A stretch of DNA of 64,000 nucleotides, from the NCBI GenBank assembly GCA_035610365.1, contig CM069436.1, positions 86,119,912 through 86,183,911 on the forward strand, written 5' to 3'. The notes below the pieces were generated by a model, which did no database searches, had not been told where the DNA came from, and was given only the letters and a program-made list of their open reading frames with translations. Made by a program: the position numbers and the translations under genes. Within the stretch, counting starts at the first letter, position 1. Every line of letters begins with the position of its first letter. This DNA comes from Aquatica leii (taxonomy: Eukaryota > Arthropoda > Insecta > Coleoptera > Lampyridae). Shown here one piece after another: positions 45,390 to 58,194 of this stretch.

Positions 45390-48300
45390 GATCTTCATTT
45401 TTTAGCATGTGATTTATTATGTTTTGCGCGTTAATTTCGATTTTATTTTCATCTATCAGTTCCTTTCTTGCGTAGTTCCATTTTTCGCAATTGAATATTG
45501 CGTGTTCTGTGGTGTCTTTTTGTTGGCATTATACACAGTTGTCGTCGTCAGTTTTCTTAAATCTCTTTAAATAAGCTTTAAAGCATCCGTGCCCGGTCAA
45601 TACCTGTGTAAGTTCGTAACTTAATTCTCCGTGTTCTCTGTTGTACCAGGGTCTAATGTCTTTTATTATTGTTGTTGTCCATTGCCCTTTGGTGTTATTC
45701 TGGTTCCATTCTTCCTGCCATTTATCTATAGTGTTTTCCCTTATTTGTAGTTTTTCTTTATTTGTTTTCCCTTTACATTGCTCTCTTTCCTCCATCATTA
45801 AGTGCAAAGGTATTTGTCCGCTTATTACTTGTATTGCCGCTGTGCAGACTGTTCTGTAGCTCCTAGCAATTCTTATTCCAGCTTTCCTTTGGACTCCTAT
45901 TTTTATCTTGTATTTTTTTTTTCTGTCAATTCTCTCCATATCTCCCATCCATATAGGACCATAGAGTTTGCCACGCTTGCCAGTAGTTGCCTCTTTTTAG
46001 TATTAGGTCCGTCTATATTGGGCATGATTTTTGCTAACGCTGCAAAGGTCTTATCCGCTTTTTTTATGGCTTCGTTTATATGCATTTGCATATTCCAATT
46101 TTTTCCTATGTGAACTCCAAGGTACTTTATATTATTCTGGCTTTTGATAACTTTTTCTTCTATTTTGATGTTTATTTCTTTAATTGTATTTCTGCCTTCT
46201 AACACTATAATTTCTATTTTTTCACTGGCCACTTGCATGTTCTTCTCATTGATTTTTTTCATGATTATTTGTATAGTTTTATTTAGTTTTTCTTCCAGTT
46301 CTGTTTTGTTTTTTCCTGTTCCGATTATTGCTAAGTCATCTGCATATGCGATTGTTTTGCACCCCATAGGAAGTTTTAGCTGTAACATTTTGTCATAAAA
46401 TATATTCCACAGCGTAGGTCCCAAGACGGAACCTTGTGGCACTCCACAGGTCAGTTGTAGTTTAGTTTTCTTTTCTCCGATGGTTATGCTTCTATCTTCT
46501 AAGTATCCCTTAATTATTTCTATTAGATATTGTGATATTTCTTTTTTGTTCATTTCTTTAATTATTTCTTGCCAGAGTACTTCGTTAAACGCGTTTTTGA
46601 CGTCTATAGTAACCATAGCTATAAAGTCTCTGTTGTTCTTTGCTTTTCTTACGAATTCTTTAATTTGCTCTAGTGCAGTTATGGTTGATTTTCCTTTTCT
46701 AAAGCCGTGTTGGCAGCTAGCTATGCTGTTTTTATCGTTTAATTCAGATACTATTCTGTTATTTATGATTTTTTCATACAGTTTTCCTACAGTATTTATT
46801 AGACATATTGGTCGGTACGTTTTTTTGTCTGGTTTTTTTATTAGTATAATTTTTGCTGTTTTCCAGCTTTTTGGGAATTTGGTGTTCTTGATGAGCGCAT
46901 CTAAGACTTTTTTATAATCTCCGGTTTTTTTAGCTGAGTTTGATAACTTCTGGTGGTACACCGTCTGGGCCTGATGCTTTTTTGCTTCCGATATTTTTTC
47001 CTGCTTCTTGTATTTCTTTAATTGTGATGTCTGGAATGTTTTCTGGTGCTATTCTTGTTTTCTCCCATTTTTCGTTTTTTACTTTTGGGAAGAGTTTTTT
47101 GGCGATTTTTCCCTGCTCTGGTGTGTAATGTCCAATATACTTTTATTTATTAACTTGTTTATTGCAATTTTGTACGCCATTCCCCATGTATCTCCGTCTA
47201 CCATTCGATATAGCTTTTTCCATGCTTCTTTCTTAGCTTTTTCTATTTCGGTCTTTGTAACGTCCCGTTTGAATTCATTACATTAAAATGCAATTTTACA
47301 TTCATTTATTTTCTGCAACTAATATTGCACGTAAATTTATTCAGTTTGGCAACGTCGCGTTGTTCTAACTCGACTTGAGGTAGCTAAAACTTCCACTTCC
47401 GTTTGAGAATCTCACGCAGTTCACGTGTGTGATGCGAGGAGGACAAAATTTTCTTGATTATGGCGTAAAAACGCATGTAATTTAATTTTTATTCATTCCA
47501 TCTAATTATTGGTGAGTTTACCTTTATTCTGATATAATTTTTCTATTGAATTCAACATTTTTAGTGACTTCGCAATATTGCGCAATCGTTAGACAAAGGA
47601 CTTTATTTTGAAGGCCGTTGCATTCTCAACGCAGCGTGAGTACATGATGTCATTCAAAAAAAACCATTCTAATTATCTATATTTAGGGTCTTTTCGTTTA
47701 TTGGATTTTTATTCTGGATCCTTTATTTTGGTTTTGTCGTTTAATTAATGGATTATCAGTTATTGAAGTTTATTATACATTGGTATTTATTCCTGTTGAA
47801 GAATCTTATCACGTTAACCAAGATGTGCTAAAAATAGAAGATATCCGATAACGTTATATTAAACATGGTGAGTCAACTAAAATTAAGATACTGCATTTTA
47901 TCTTCAAATAATTAAATTGTGTTATTAAAACTTTTCACTCATAACAAATCAAACGTTCACGACATTTGCATTTAATATCAATAATTAATAATTAGATGTA
48001 AGATTTTACGCTTTTTATTCATCACCGATTTAAAGGTGGTTGGCGTCCAAATATTTTATTTTAAATCCTGTTTTATTTCTAATATGTTTAATTCCAATAT
48101 TGTTCTTTAATGTAAATAGTATATTAAGTTATAATTAATAAATTTAAGGAGTTCACATCTTTGTAATTATTTCCATTCAACCCATACCCAGAGGTCTGTG
48201 CTTACGATTGCTTGCCGTGGTCAAATTAAATGTATTTTTACTTTTTATTATACGTTCTTTATTCCGTCACTGTATTTTTTATTACATCTTTAGTATTATT

Positions 48301-49148
48301 TTATTTTGTTTGTATGTTGTCTCCATTTCTTCTATTATCTGGTCCGGTAGTTTGCTTCTTCTTCCTCTTTGTAATTTTCTTCTTTCTCCTTGGCACTTAC
48401 TTCTTAGTTTTTTTATGTCATTATTCCACCAATAAGCTTGTTTTTTGTTATTTGTTCCTAGTAGCCTAAGCTTTTCGTTGCAAGCTTTTTTTAATGCCCT
48501 ATTCAAATTGTCATCGTCGTGTTTTTCTTTCATTTGTTCTGTTATAATTTTGATAATGTGCTTCTCTTTCCCTTCTTTGTATTTCTATCCTTGTATTTTT
48601 CTTTTTGTTTCCGTGGTCGTAACTAATGTGATGTCTATATGGGACGTCATACCTCTTTTTTCGAAGGTCGGTGTTTCGCCATTGTTTAATATAGCTAGTT
48701 CATTTGCGATTATCCATTCTACCATTTTTTCTCCTTTTTTTATTGGTTTGTTTGGAACCCACTCGTATCCATTGCAGTTAAAGTCTCCTTCGATGATTTT
48801 ATTTTTTTTTATTTTTTGCATGTCTTTTTCTATTTGTTTTAGATATGTTTCTAGTTCCACTGGCTTAAGTCTAGGTGTGGCATAACATGAATATATTTTT
48901 AGTTCGTTTGTTTCTATCCACGAGTATCCTTCCTCTTTTCCGGTGTCGTACACTTTGATTTTATTTGTTGCAATATATACTGCTGCACCTCCCTTTCTAT
49001 CTACTATCCATTTATTACCTTTATCAGTCATTTTTAAGTTTGGTTCGCTGACCAATGCAAAATCCATGTTTTTTTCGGCGCATTTTTGAACAAGCAGATT
49101 CATAGCTGCTTTTCTTCTTCCCACGTTCACTTGAAGTAGTTTCATCAT
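45390..49148 (-). pseudogene. R1-like ORF2 (EN-RT), split by an LTR insertion
   Basis: Endonuclease (49148-48585): MMKLLQVNVGRRKAAMNLLV, DFALVSEPN, EGDFNCNGYEW and SHIDITLV; the first catalytic residues are intact. Linker: YWWNNDIKKLRSKCQGERRK (48430), then the LTR insertion (47256-48252), then AKKEAWKKLYRMV, DTWGMAYKIA and ASGPDGVPPEV. RT (46961-45903, 352 codons open): TYRPICLINTVGKLYEKIIN, HGFRKGKSTITALEQIKEFV, VTIDVKNAFNEVLWQEII, GVPQGSVLGPTLWNIFYD, IAYADDLAIIGTG with the catalytic YADD, and NIKYLGVHIGKNWNM. The C-terminal part (45948-45529) has LTGHGCFKAYLKRFKKTDDD and a zinc motif CV*C...H...C whose Tyr codon is a TAA. Frame changes near 46935 and 45945. Apart from these and the LTR it is complete. 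Confidence 0.85.
47256..48252. mobile_element. Solo LTR, family LTR-B copy 2
   Basis: A 997-bp relative of 31597-32652 in the same orientation, beginning TGTAACGTCCCG and ending TTATTATA. It interrupts the linker of the R1-like ORF2. The flanks read cggtctt (47249-47255) and cgttctt (48253-48259), a 7-base near repeat with one mismatch. The two copies differ by many small changes and indels, so neither is fresh. Confidence 0.8.
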
Positions 49149-49182
49149 AAATAAATAAAATAAATAAATAAAAGCTCTATAA

Positions 49183-49203
49183 ATATATATATATATATAT
49201 ATA
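49183..49203. repeat. (AT)n microsatellite between LINE ORF1 and ORF2
   Basis: An uninterrupted AT tract of about 21 bases preceded by taaa repeats, in the short interval upstream of ORF2 of the R1-like element. Confidence 0.9.
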
Positions 49204-49307
49204 ATTCTACTATGTATTAATAATAAATAAATAAATTCACTAATCCTAATTTTTTAAAATATCACAGTTTTTATCACAGCGTTTACTCTAATTTTATATC
49301 TGATTTA

Positions 49308-51304
49308 TCACAGCTCTATTGTTTGGTTCTCTTGCGTTTTAGCCCTTTTCTGCTTTCTTAGATCTTTTAATAGGGTGTGTATATGTTTACATCCACTTTT
49401 TCCGGCTCGGTGCCCAGGCGTATTGCATAGTAGACAATATTCCTCCTCTGCACAGTCTGTTTGTGTGTGTCCCTGTTTACCGCAGTTGTGACACAGTGCT
49501 GTTCTATCCGTGCCCTTGCAGTGTATTGCTTTGTGTCCACATTCCCAGCATTTGTAGCATCTTTTTATACTGTACCGTTCCTCTATGTTGCATTTAGTCA
49601 TCTCCACTTTAATATTTGTTTTCCTTATCATTTCGTTCGCTTCTTCTTCTATAAGCCTTGCGGTTACCGTTTTGGTGTGATTCCTGTTCGGTCGGAATTC
49701 ACCTATGTGGATTGTACCTTTGGCTCCATTATCTTTTATTGCGTTTTTAACTGTTTCTTTGTCGGTTAGTATATCTATCCCTTTTATTATTATGTTTTTT
49801 GTTTTTATTCTTTCCCCTTTAGCTACCACTGTTGTTCCTTTGTTGTCTGTTTCAATTATTTGTTTCAGTTTTAATAGTGTGTCGTTGTCCTTCGCTAGGG
49901 TTATTAATAAATTTCCCTCTTTGATACTTCTGACTTTTTCTATTTTTTCCGCTTCTTCTCTTCCGCGTAACCTTGTTTTTATATTTTGTAGTGTATTTTC
50001 ATACGATTCTCCATTTTTTTTACAATAAGTGCAAATGTATTTCTTTGCTGTGTCTTGTGCTCTTCAGTACTTTTTGTTTTTTGTTGCGTAGGTATTAATA
50101 TTTTTATTTTCTTTTGCGTATCTTGAAATATACTTTCAACCATTTTTTTGTATCTGTTTATTTCTATCTTTTTAATTTTATGTAGTGTTAGTTCTCGGTC
50201 TTCTTTTGTTTTTTCCTTCAGTGTTTCAAGTTTTTTCCATATGTCTATTTCCTCCTCCTCGTATTTGATTTTAATAATTTTTATTTTCTTTGTTGTTGTT
50301 TTCTGGTTGACTGTAGTTTTCCATTCTTTTTCGAGTACTTCTATTTCTCCGTTAGCGTCTTTTAATTCAGGGAAATTAATGCTTATCATTTTTTGCGGTC
50401 CTGTATTTTCTTCCGCTTTTTTTGTACTAGTCCATACTGTGTTTGTGGATTTTGTTTCTTCCAACGGGTGTCCCTCTTCTATTTTTGTTTTTTTTGTATA
50501 CTTCGTTGGTCCATTCTTTATCTGCAATTTGCAATTATTCTTCGTATGTTTTTATATTGTTTATATCGTTTATCTTTTCTTTGCCGTCTGTTGTCCACTG
50601 TACCGTTTGGATTTCTTTGTCTATACCGTTTTCTTTATCTTTTGTTTGCGTTTCCGTTTGTGTATCCATTTCGATATTCATTTTTTCTATTTTTTCCCAT
50701 TTGTTTTCTTCGAGGAATCTTTTAACTATATCCTTGTTCAAACTGTTTACTATTTTTTTTTAGGCTTATTGTTACCATATTTTTTAACTCCCTTTTAACG
50801 TTTGCTGTTCCTTCTGCTATATTAATCATTTGTTTGTGTAGGTTTTTTAGAGATTCTACTATTTCCATTATCCTTAACACTGCCGGATTTGTTTTTCTTT
50901 TGTAAATTTCAACTAGGAAATGCCTGTCTGCAGGTTTTCTTTTTCTGTCTGATGCACTCCAGGAGTTGCATCTTATGTGTTGTGTATAACTTGGCTTACC
51001 AGTAGATATACTGTGTCTTGAGGCCTGGTCGCCTATCTCAATCACAGGGTCACATAATGACGACCCGGAGATTTCCAGTCCCCTTGCCGGCCCTAGGGTA
51101 TCCCTCCCTTGCGCGGTAAAATTCGAATTCGTCGGGTGTAATTCTATTATTCCATATATTTTTGTATAGAATTGTCCGTTTATTGAATTGCTTTGTTCGT
51201 ACATTTAACGTGCCCTTGTGGGAATCTGATAGAGGACTATCACATTGCTTTTTTTGTGTTTTTTTTTTAATTATTTTTTTTAACACGTTGGAGAACCAGG
51301 ACAT
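49308..51304 (-). pseudogene. R1-like ORF1 (Gag-like, three zinc knuckles)
   Basis: Four overlapping frames together give one ORF1: an N-terminal region (51304-50722), a charged region with many Lys/Glu/Thr (50741-49979), and a well-kept C-terminal frame of 173 codons (49829-49308). The last has VTARLIEEEANEMIRKTNIK and then three CCHC knuckles: CYKCWECGHKAIHC, CHNCGKQGHTQTDC and CLLCNTPGHRAGKSGC, all metal ligands intact. ORF1 of this clade binds and packages the element RNA. Frame changes near 50730, 50530 and 49900 show it is not translatable as one protein. The knuckle set matches that of the remnant at 3530-4008. Confidence 0.8.
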
Positions 51305-52434
51305 TTAATTTTACAACAGGTGGAACATCACATACACTAGGCATTACAAAAGTTCTCCTTATATGATTATTATACAAAATTTTATTTTTTTTTCTTTATT
51401 TTTGGCCTTTTTTTAGTTTTTCTTTTTTTATTTCACTAGCAAAGTACCTTCCTTATCATCTATGTTTTTTCCGTATTATTTTCTCGCGTAGTTTACTTGT
51501 AAAGCGCTCCGTCGTTTTATTTTTTGATTGTGTCAGGTAAAATTGTTCAAAATCGTTTAGCATGTAAATTTTATAAAAGCTCTCCTAGTTCTGTTTGTCA
51601 CCCGATAAGCTTCAATTTTTTTTCTAATGGTAGCTGTGAAATGTGTTGGTGTCGAAAAATATTTTGGCGCTTATCGCTTCATCGGTTTCTGTAATATTGC
51701 GTTATCAAATTTTTGCTGATTAAGCATTTTGTACCCCTGTAGTTATTTTATTGGGTTTTTTTTCTTTTTGTTACCTTTTCTATCATCCTCGTTTTACCAA
51801 GACCTTTCATTTAACACCTCACATGCCTATTTTAGTTCATTTTTAGAATTTTTTTTTTTGATCAATTTTAGTTTATTAGAAATTTTGTCTTGTTATTGGA
51901 AAAGTTATTTTTTTACCTTTATTTTTAGTTGTTTTTATATACATTTTTGATTATTACGATCTTAATATCTAGGCCTACCTCATTCTTTGATGTTTTTTCT
52001 TTATCGCTTTTTCGTTTGTCCGTGATTAGCTTATCATTTCTTTTCCCGCGTTTTTATTTGTTACGTAATTATAAGGCTACCGTTTTATCCCCTTCTTTCT
52101 GCTTGGTGTAAAATGGTGCTTCTTTTTTTTTTCTTCATCTTTTGGTTGCACTTGCATTTTTTTAAGTTCACATATACACCTTTTATTTTACATTTAAACT
52201 ATTTACTGTCACTTTTAACTGTATTTGCCTTAATCTACTAGAATTTCACGTAAAACCATGTTTTTTTTGGTAAATTTATTGCTGCTAGCGCTTACTCTCA
52301 TATTTTTACACTGATTTTTACTGTTTTTAACTTTATTTGTTTTTTACGGCGTTTTTAAGTGTTTACGTATTATGGTCGCGCTGCATGCTTTTGTAAACGC
52401 GTCCGTTCGGTACGGAGTGTTTCACGCGACTTGA

Positions 52435-52720
52435 CAAAGTTTAATTTTTTCATTTATTTAAGAAACAAAATTTGATTTATCGCGTTTTATTGTGCTATAT
52501 TATTAAAAATCTTTTCAACTACAATTCCGTATATTAAAAAAAGAGGAAATACAAGTGCAACTATGTAAATTGTTAAAAGCCTTACAATAAAACAATAACA
52601 TTTCAGTAATTAAATTTTACTAAAAAACTTAAATTGAAATACATTATTTATAAATAAAATTTACAAATCTTTTACAAACGTAAAAATAATAATAAATAAA
52701 AAATAATAATAAAAAATTAC
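52435..52720 (+). repeat. Repeat family Y, right part of interrupted copy
   Basis: Continues the match with 13139-13420 (gcgttttat, ccttacaataaa.caataac, acattatttataaa, tttacaaacgt). It begins with the caaagttt duplicate at the LINE boundary. Confidence 0.65.
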
Positions 52721-54690
52721 CAAAAATTGTAATTAATAGTATTTTAAAAATGGGTATATTCACTAAGTCTTTGGAGGTCATGGTAAAACTTGAATATTAT
52801 TTTTTACGTAAATTTATCCGTAACTTACGGCAAGCAGCTAGCTCCATACAATACAATACAAGAGGATCGCAGGTGATGTTCGGTGTGTTAATCATAAAGT
52901 AATCAAAAAGGCACCAAAACGGTCGGAAAACTAATAATTGCAGATTAAATCTGTGGAACACTTAGAGAGAACAAATGGCATAGGTTATAACAACGAGTAT
53001 ATTTCTTTTAACAAATAAAGAAAACAGTTAAAAAAAACAGCGAGGTAAAATAACGCAGATGCTATCAATTAAAAATTTGTCGATAAATATCACAGACAAT
53101 AACGTTGATGCAGGTTCCTGAGAGTAAGCAACACTTTGTACATATAATTAAATTTCTTTTTAACTTTTACATTAAAAAAACAATTTCACAAGGATGGATA
53201 CAACACAAACGTCCAGTATCTCGCGCTTAAACAAAACGAAGCACAACGTTTAATTATTACATAAAAAAGCTTTATACTGCATATAGGTACAATCGTGCGT
53301 GTAAACAACTGACAACGTAAACAAAAGAAATAAATAGAAAACAAAATACTAATATATTTGTCCCAAAGTATGCTGTTGTTAACGGCACCTACCACACGAT
53401 TTCCTAAAAATGCTAAAAATTAAATTATAACATACATACAGCGTTATCCAACGATATGTCAAGAAAATCAAGTACGCCAAGTTTACCTAAGTTAGTATAG
53501 ATGTTTTAGTAAGTGTGCCTTCTAACTTGTTCGTAATCGTAGCAATTGAAACAATGGTTTTGATATCAATAATTAACGTAGGTCAAATAAACATCCGGAA
53601 CAATTCTCAATACTCCATTAATTGTATCGTGCTCATAGGAATCTTCCAGCATGAAAAACCAGGTGCTAGTATCTCATAGTTAAAAGAAGCTATGCATGTC
53701 ACCAAAGTTAATAGAACACGTACCAGTGGCTAAAGTTGCTAATGATAAAAAAACCCGATGAATCACATCTTAAACCGTCATTCAGTATTCAAAGTCAGTG
53801 TGGATGATTTAAGATATCTAATACTGTAGAATCTCACGAGAATTAGACTAGCACATACGTTTAACTTTTGTTTTGAACAAAATGGAAATAGGGGATTTTA
53901 ATATTTAACTATATGTTATCCTTACAGATAATGTTCTGTATGTTTAAAAACACGTCCCGGGACATAATTCACACAGTACAAAAACTACACCGAAATATTT
54001 TTAACATAACATGTTTGGACTAAACTAGTAACCACCTTTGTGAGTTTGTATGAAATATCTGTTGAGAAAATAATCCTTTTCTGGGTACAATTCGGGAAGG
54101 GGTCTATCTGCTGGTGTCGGTTTCTCGAGAGCTTAGGATCTAGCTTGGGCACAGGTTGGACGTCCAATTATTTCGTCATGCGACATTAGTCCCTTATATA
54201 AATGAGTTGCTAAAACACTCTATCCCCGTTTCAATATACACTGCTACCTCTTTTAACTAGGCGTGCAAAAGCTGGTATAAAGGTGCTAAACTGGCGAGCA
54301 AAAATAAAAAGTTAGAAACGAGAAGCCATTCCTAGTTAGACACTGAACTGCCGCTTTCTTACTAAAAGATTGGGTCGTAAGATCCGCGGAAAGAAGGGTA
54401 CTAGATACCGCGGCTGTCGTGTAACAGAAACCCGAGGACCAGGAGCTAAAATTTTCTTTAGTACTTACAATAAATTGCACGGCACTCCGGGCGTGTGAAA
54501 TGGAGAAGCTAGCCAGCCCCCCATACCCGCCGGTGCTGTCGTTACTACATCATTATTTAGTATGTAAGGATCCTGTTGAAAATTTAAGCGGATTTTTATC
54601 TATGTAGATCTTAAACTTTTATTCAGCCCCAAATGGTAACTTTAATCTACAATATCAAGATCGGTATAATGAAAGCCTACCAAGTTAATT
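52721..54690. other. No gene recognised
   Basis: Nothing convincing. The part 54040-54560 is less AT-rich and has a few short open frames (for example 54286-54480, minus), none with recognisable motifs. Confidence 0.4.
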
Positions 54691-54699
54691 TATTTATTT

Positions 54700-55020
54700 C
54701 AAAATTTTTTTATTGATAAATATTTACTTTCTTCTCTGAAATTATAAAGTTTTGCCAACATTCTGGTTGTTTTTCAACGTAGCGTCGAGCAAACTCTAAC
54801 CTTCGTCTCTAATCTTCATTCGTAAAAATTGCTTTTTGTGTAGTTGTGTACCCTTTGATATACTTTTGAAATAATCGATTCATCGCTGCGTATTGGCAAC
54901 TCGGAAATCCTGTTTCCAAAACGACATTTTGTGTAGTAAAATATGGATACCGTTTCGTATAATCTCTAAAAACTTTATGTTGTTGAACCGTGGACACTAG
55001 CTTTTTATAACTTCTGTCAT
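54700..55020 (-). pseudogene. Tc1-like transposase fragment
   Basis: The minus frame at 54809-54997 (STVQQHKVFRDYTKRYPYFT...LFQKYIKGYTTTQKAIFTNED) is followed in another frame by RLEFARRYVEKQPECWQNFI and SEKKVNIY, decayed from the R..FA..H......W..V.FSDES block that carries the first catalytic Asp in Tc1 transposases. No later catalytic block is present. Assignment rests on this one region. Confidence 0.45.
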
Positions 55021-55328
55021 TTTAATTTATTTTGCCACTTTAAGTTGAAACGATTTAGGAGTGACTTTGAAATTTGTAATTTAGTGTGTAGTGTAGTGTA
55101 GTTTTCTTGACCTCAGCCAAGTTTTAAAATTAAATAATGAGTAATCCGAATAGACAATAAATACATTTTTCTCTTTTCGCGTTTAATACACTCGACATTT
55201 TCAATAAATTGAGAGTATGGTAAGCATATTAATATTTTAATTATAACCATAAAATCTTCTAATCTAATTGTGGTTTTTTATAAATACTATTGAAATCTTA
55301 TACAGCCAGCAAACCATCCTATTACATA

Positions 55329-55459
55329 TGTATGCACCAAAAACGTTATTACGAGGATTACTCCCGGAGAGCAACGTGATACAGCTCGAGAGCCTCTAGT
55401 CCAAGCGATGTATGATGTTCTATAAGCGTAATCATTTAGTAACGTTAGTGGTGCATACA
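55329..55459. repeat. Small MITE-like inverted-repeat element
   Basis: Ends tgtatgcaccaaaaacgtta (55329 on) and, inverted, tgtatgcaccactaacgtta (ending 55459), about 22 bases each with three differences, 131 bp in total. No coding sequence. Confidence 0.6.
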
Positions 55460-56159
55460 AAATTTTATTTTTTACTTTATATAATATACAAACAATTGTT
55501 TTAGTTTCTATTTTGCTAAATCTACAAGTATACTCAGTAGTCTATAATAATAAATAATTTAACGTTTAATTTTTTATTTGTCAGAATTAATTTTACAATT
55601 ATAATCAATGTGTAAGAATTATACTTAAATATAGTAAAAAAAAAAGTCAAAAAGACAGAAAATTTTTTATCATTGAAGTCTAAACAAAAATATGAAAAAA
55701 ATATCATTTTTGAGGGCGTAAAGAATCTTATTATGCCCCGGTCGTTATGCATTTCGTATGCTAGGCACTATGAGTAAATTATAACGAAGTGAAAAATAAA
55801 GTTATTTACAAACGTCATTAGTGTAGGTTATGTCAACTATTTTTCTTATGTAAACTTGGTTTGCTAACAAATAATTGGACGGCGTTCTGCAGGAAGCTAC
55901 CAATCTAAATCTTATTAAGCTAAAATATTGGGCTCTAAAGTTTTGAATCCATAAAAAAATATGTACATTGTACAGTCAATTACAAATGCAGGAAATTCAG
56001 GAATTTAGTTTACAAAAAATAGGTTTTTGTGGGTTGGCTGTTTTCTGCATTGTTAAAAATCATTTAAAACTTAATTTTAAAATCAAACAACCAAATATTG
56101 CAGTAAAGAACATCTTATTATAGCGAAAAAAAAATAAACAAAGGAACAAAACGATCTAC
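55460..56159. other. No gene recognised
   Basis: AT-rich, unassigned. Confidence 0.5.
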
Positions 56160-58194
56160 ATTTTCATATTTTAGAATACTCTTCAGGGTCAATCTGAAAA
56201 TCTAGATTTTTAACGTTAAGCCCGTCAACATCTGCAGTAATATCAGCACCTTGCAGATTTTGATAAAACGGAATTGCATTTGCTGGAGTAAATTCTGAAG
56301 CTTTGTTTCAGCAATAGGTTTGCCATCGGGCCACAAAGGAATCAGGTCTTTGAAGATATATGCGGAACGGTTCGTTCGTTTTTTTCAATTCTAATTGACT
56401 TCATCTTCAACCAGTTAATTCTTTCTTTGTCGTCTGTGACCTTTTTGTTCGTAATATTCTTTTCAATGTCACCTAAACCCAAGAAGCTTTCAGGCTGTAT
56501 TAGAGTAACTATTAAAAACTTTTTCTTTTGCACATCCGCATCACCTCCATGTAATCATCTTCGTTGCCATTTTACAGAAAACTCAATATCACTAAAATCA
56601 GTGTCGTTTGGGAGAAAGCAATGTCCCGAAAACAGATACTTTATTGTAATGCTTTCAAAGTTTACATAAACACCAGAATGCAGCACTAATTTGAGCGTTA
56701 ATTTATTGCGATTTTGCCCTCCGCAAGAGTCGCACTGTAGATGTTTTAGGAAGTAGGATCCAACTTCTTGTGTTCCTCTTCCTGCAGATCCCTCCACTCA
56801 AATGTAACAATAACCGCAATTTTCTTTTCCGCTATGTATAACCGAGTTGTACACCCACAACTGCCGTTTATAATTTACGATACTAGTGGGGATTCTTGGA
56901 AGTGTCAATGTTTTTTCTAAATCAAAACCTAAAATTTCAAACTCTTCAGATTCTTTTGTTGTAATAAAATCCTCTCTTCTTAATCTTTGTGGTTCTTCAG
57001 CAATTTCAAGATGTTTCTTATGTTCTTGCCTAAAATGCCCTTTTTTTCTTCATCTTTTGCATTATCTGTTTTCATTTACAGTGTCACAAGTATTACAAGT
57101 GTCCTTTTTTAGTGGCTTAATTTTTAAGTTAAATTTAGTGTAAAAGATATTTTTATACGATGTTAAACTAACTACTAGATTCACTTCTTCTTTCTTATGC
57201 ATTTTCTGTATAGTTATTCCAGGGGATATTGAGCGGTGGTTTGGTCTCGACAATAGTGCGAGATGTATTTGGGTATTTTGGTAATTTGATTCATGACAGT
57301 TTGAAGCTTTTCCTCGGGCAATTTATTCTTACCACCCTGTTTAATGCCTCTTTGACCAAGAAGAGGTAATAGTCTTCGAATTTTTTTTAACGCTGTATTT
57401 ACTCGAAACGTGGTTATGTCTAGTGTTTTAGTAAACATTTCTTTGCACACACGTGAATCCTTTATCTTATAAATTCTAGAGAACTTTCTTCTTTCTGTAT
57501 TGCTTCCACATACTCTTTTTTTTTAACTTCTGACACACAAGCAACAATAAAACTTGTTTGGCTGTCATATGATTTTAGTCACCAAAATCTTTCAAATTCA
57601 TATTGTCGAATTTCAACAGAAACCATGTCAGCACACTTTATAGTATAAAAGCAATCAAAATTTTTAAATTGTTTTGGTTTTATGTTAATACCTTTGTAGT
57701 TGTAGTAAGTTTGGTTACTGTTATTCCTTATCTTCTTTTCTTTTCGACTTTGTTTCAAAAACTGTCTTCCCTTTTTCGGTCGTCCTTCGTATTTTAGTAG
57801 CGATTCTGTTGTAGGTATTAGCCACAACGTGTAAGGGGAAGTTTTGATTATTTTCTGCTGTTGTATGGCTTGCGGTTACGGTTTCTTCATTTTCGTCCGT
57901 TTCAGCATATTTTCTTTCTTTAGTAATTTCAGATGTAGGGTTCCTAACAGAATCGTCACTGTCTTCTGATATATAATCTGGATCGTTACGGGATTGCGAA
58001 TTTTCTAAAGCTACTTTGTTTGTTTGGGATTCGATTGCTTTGGTAATGTCTTCTTGTGGGACTACCGATGTAAGAGTAGTTAACCCAATTTCATTATCGT
58101 CTAAATCTGATTCTAAACAAACATCAGTGTTATGTTGTAATACTTGTGGTACTGGTTCCAGATCTTCTTCATAATAGTTTTGACGTGACATGAG
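56160..58194 (-). pseudogene. TE-associated insect protein family (CGGQNRN motif), decayed
   Basis: A minus-strand coding remnant of about 2 kb. It opens with a 156-codon frame (MSRQNYYEEDLEPVPQVLQH..., acidic, Ser/Thr-rich, then a basic KGKTVFETKSKRKEDKE), then KNFDCFYTIKCADM, VCKEMFTKTLDITTFRVNTA, ISHYCRDQTTAQYPLE, KNIFYTKFNLKIKPLKKDTC with CNTC, GRGTQEVGSYFLKHLQ, CDSCGGQNRNKLTLKLVLHS, YLFSGHCFLPNDTDFSDIEF, ERINWLKMKSIRIEKNE, and a tail near 56250 rich in Asp/Val. This motif order is one I know from multicopy, unnamed insect proteins, probably transposase-derived (an RNase H-like core is plausible around CDSCGGQNRN), but I cannot give a family name. Frame changes separate almost every block. 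Host-gene origin is less likely. Confidence 0.6.

Larger units (their letters stand above)
45108..52434 (-). mobile_element. R1-like non-LTR retrotransposon, near full length
   Basis: A minus-strand LINE with 5' region (52434-51305), ORF1 (51304-49308), a 159-bp gap with an (AT)n tract, ORF2 (49148-about 45390) and a 3' untranslated part ending in an A run (T run at 45105-45112). It is flanked by the direct repeat caaagttt (45100-45107 and 52435-52442; ggcaaagttt versus gacaaagttt if extended), consistent with a target duplication. The 997-bp LTR at 47256-48252 is a later insertion. Its motifs are much better preserved than those of the other LINE remnants here. Confidence 0.8.

Noticed and set aside
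45641-50798. Long open frames on the + strand across 45.6-50.8 kb
   Set aside because: They are antisense shadows of the R1-like LINE ORFs; their Phe/Ser/Leu-rich translations have no motifs, while the minus strand carries the complete EN-RT set.
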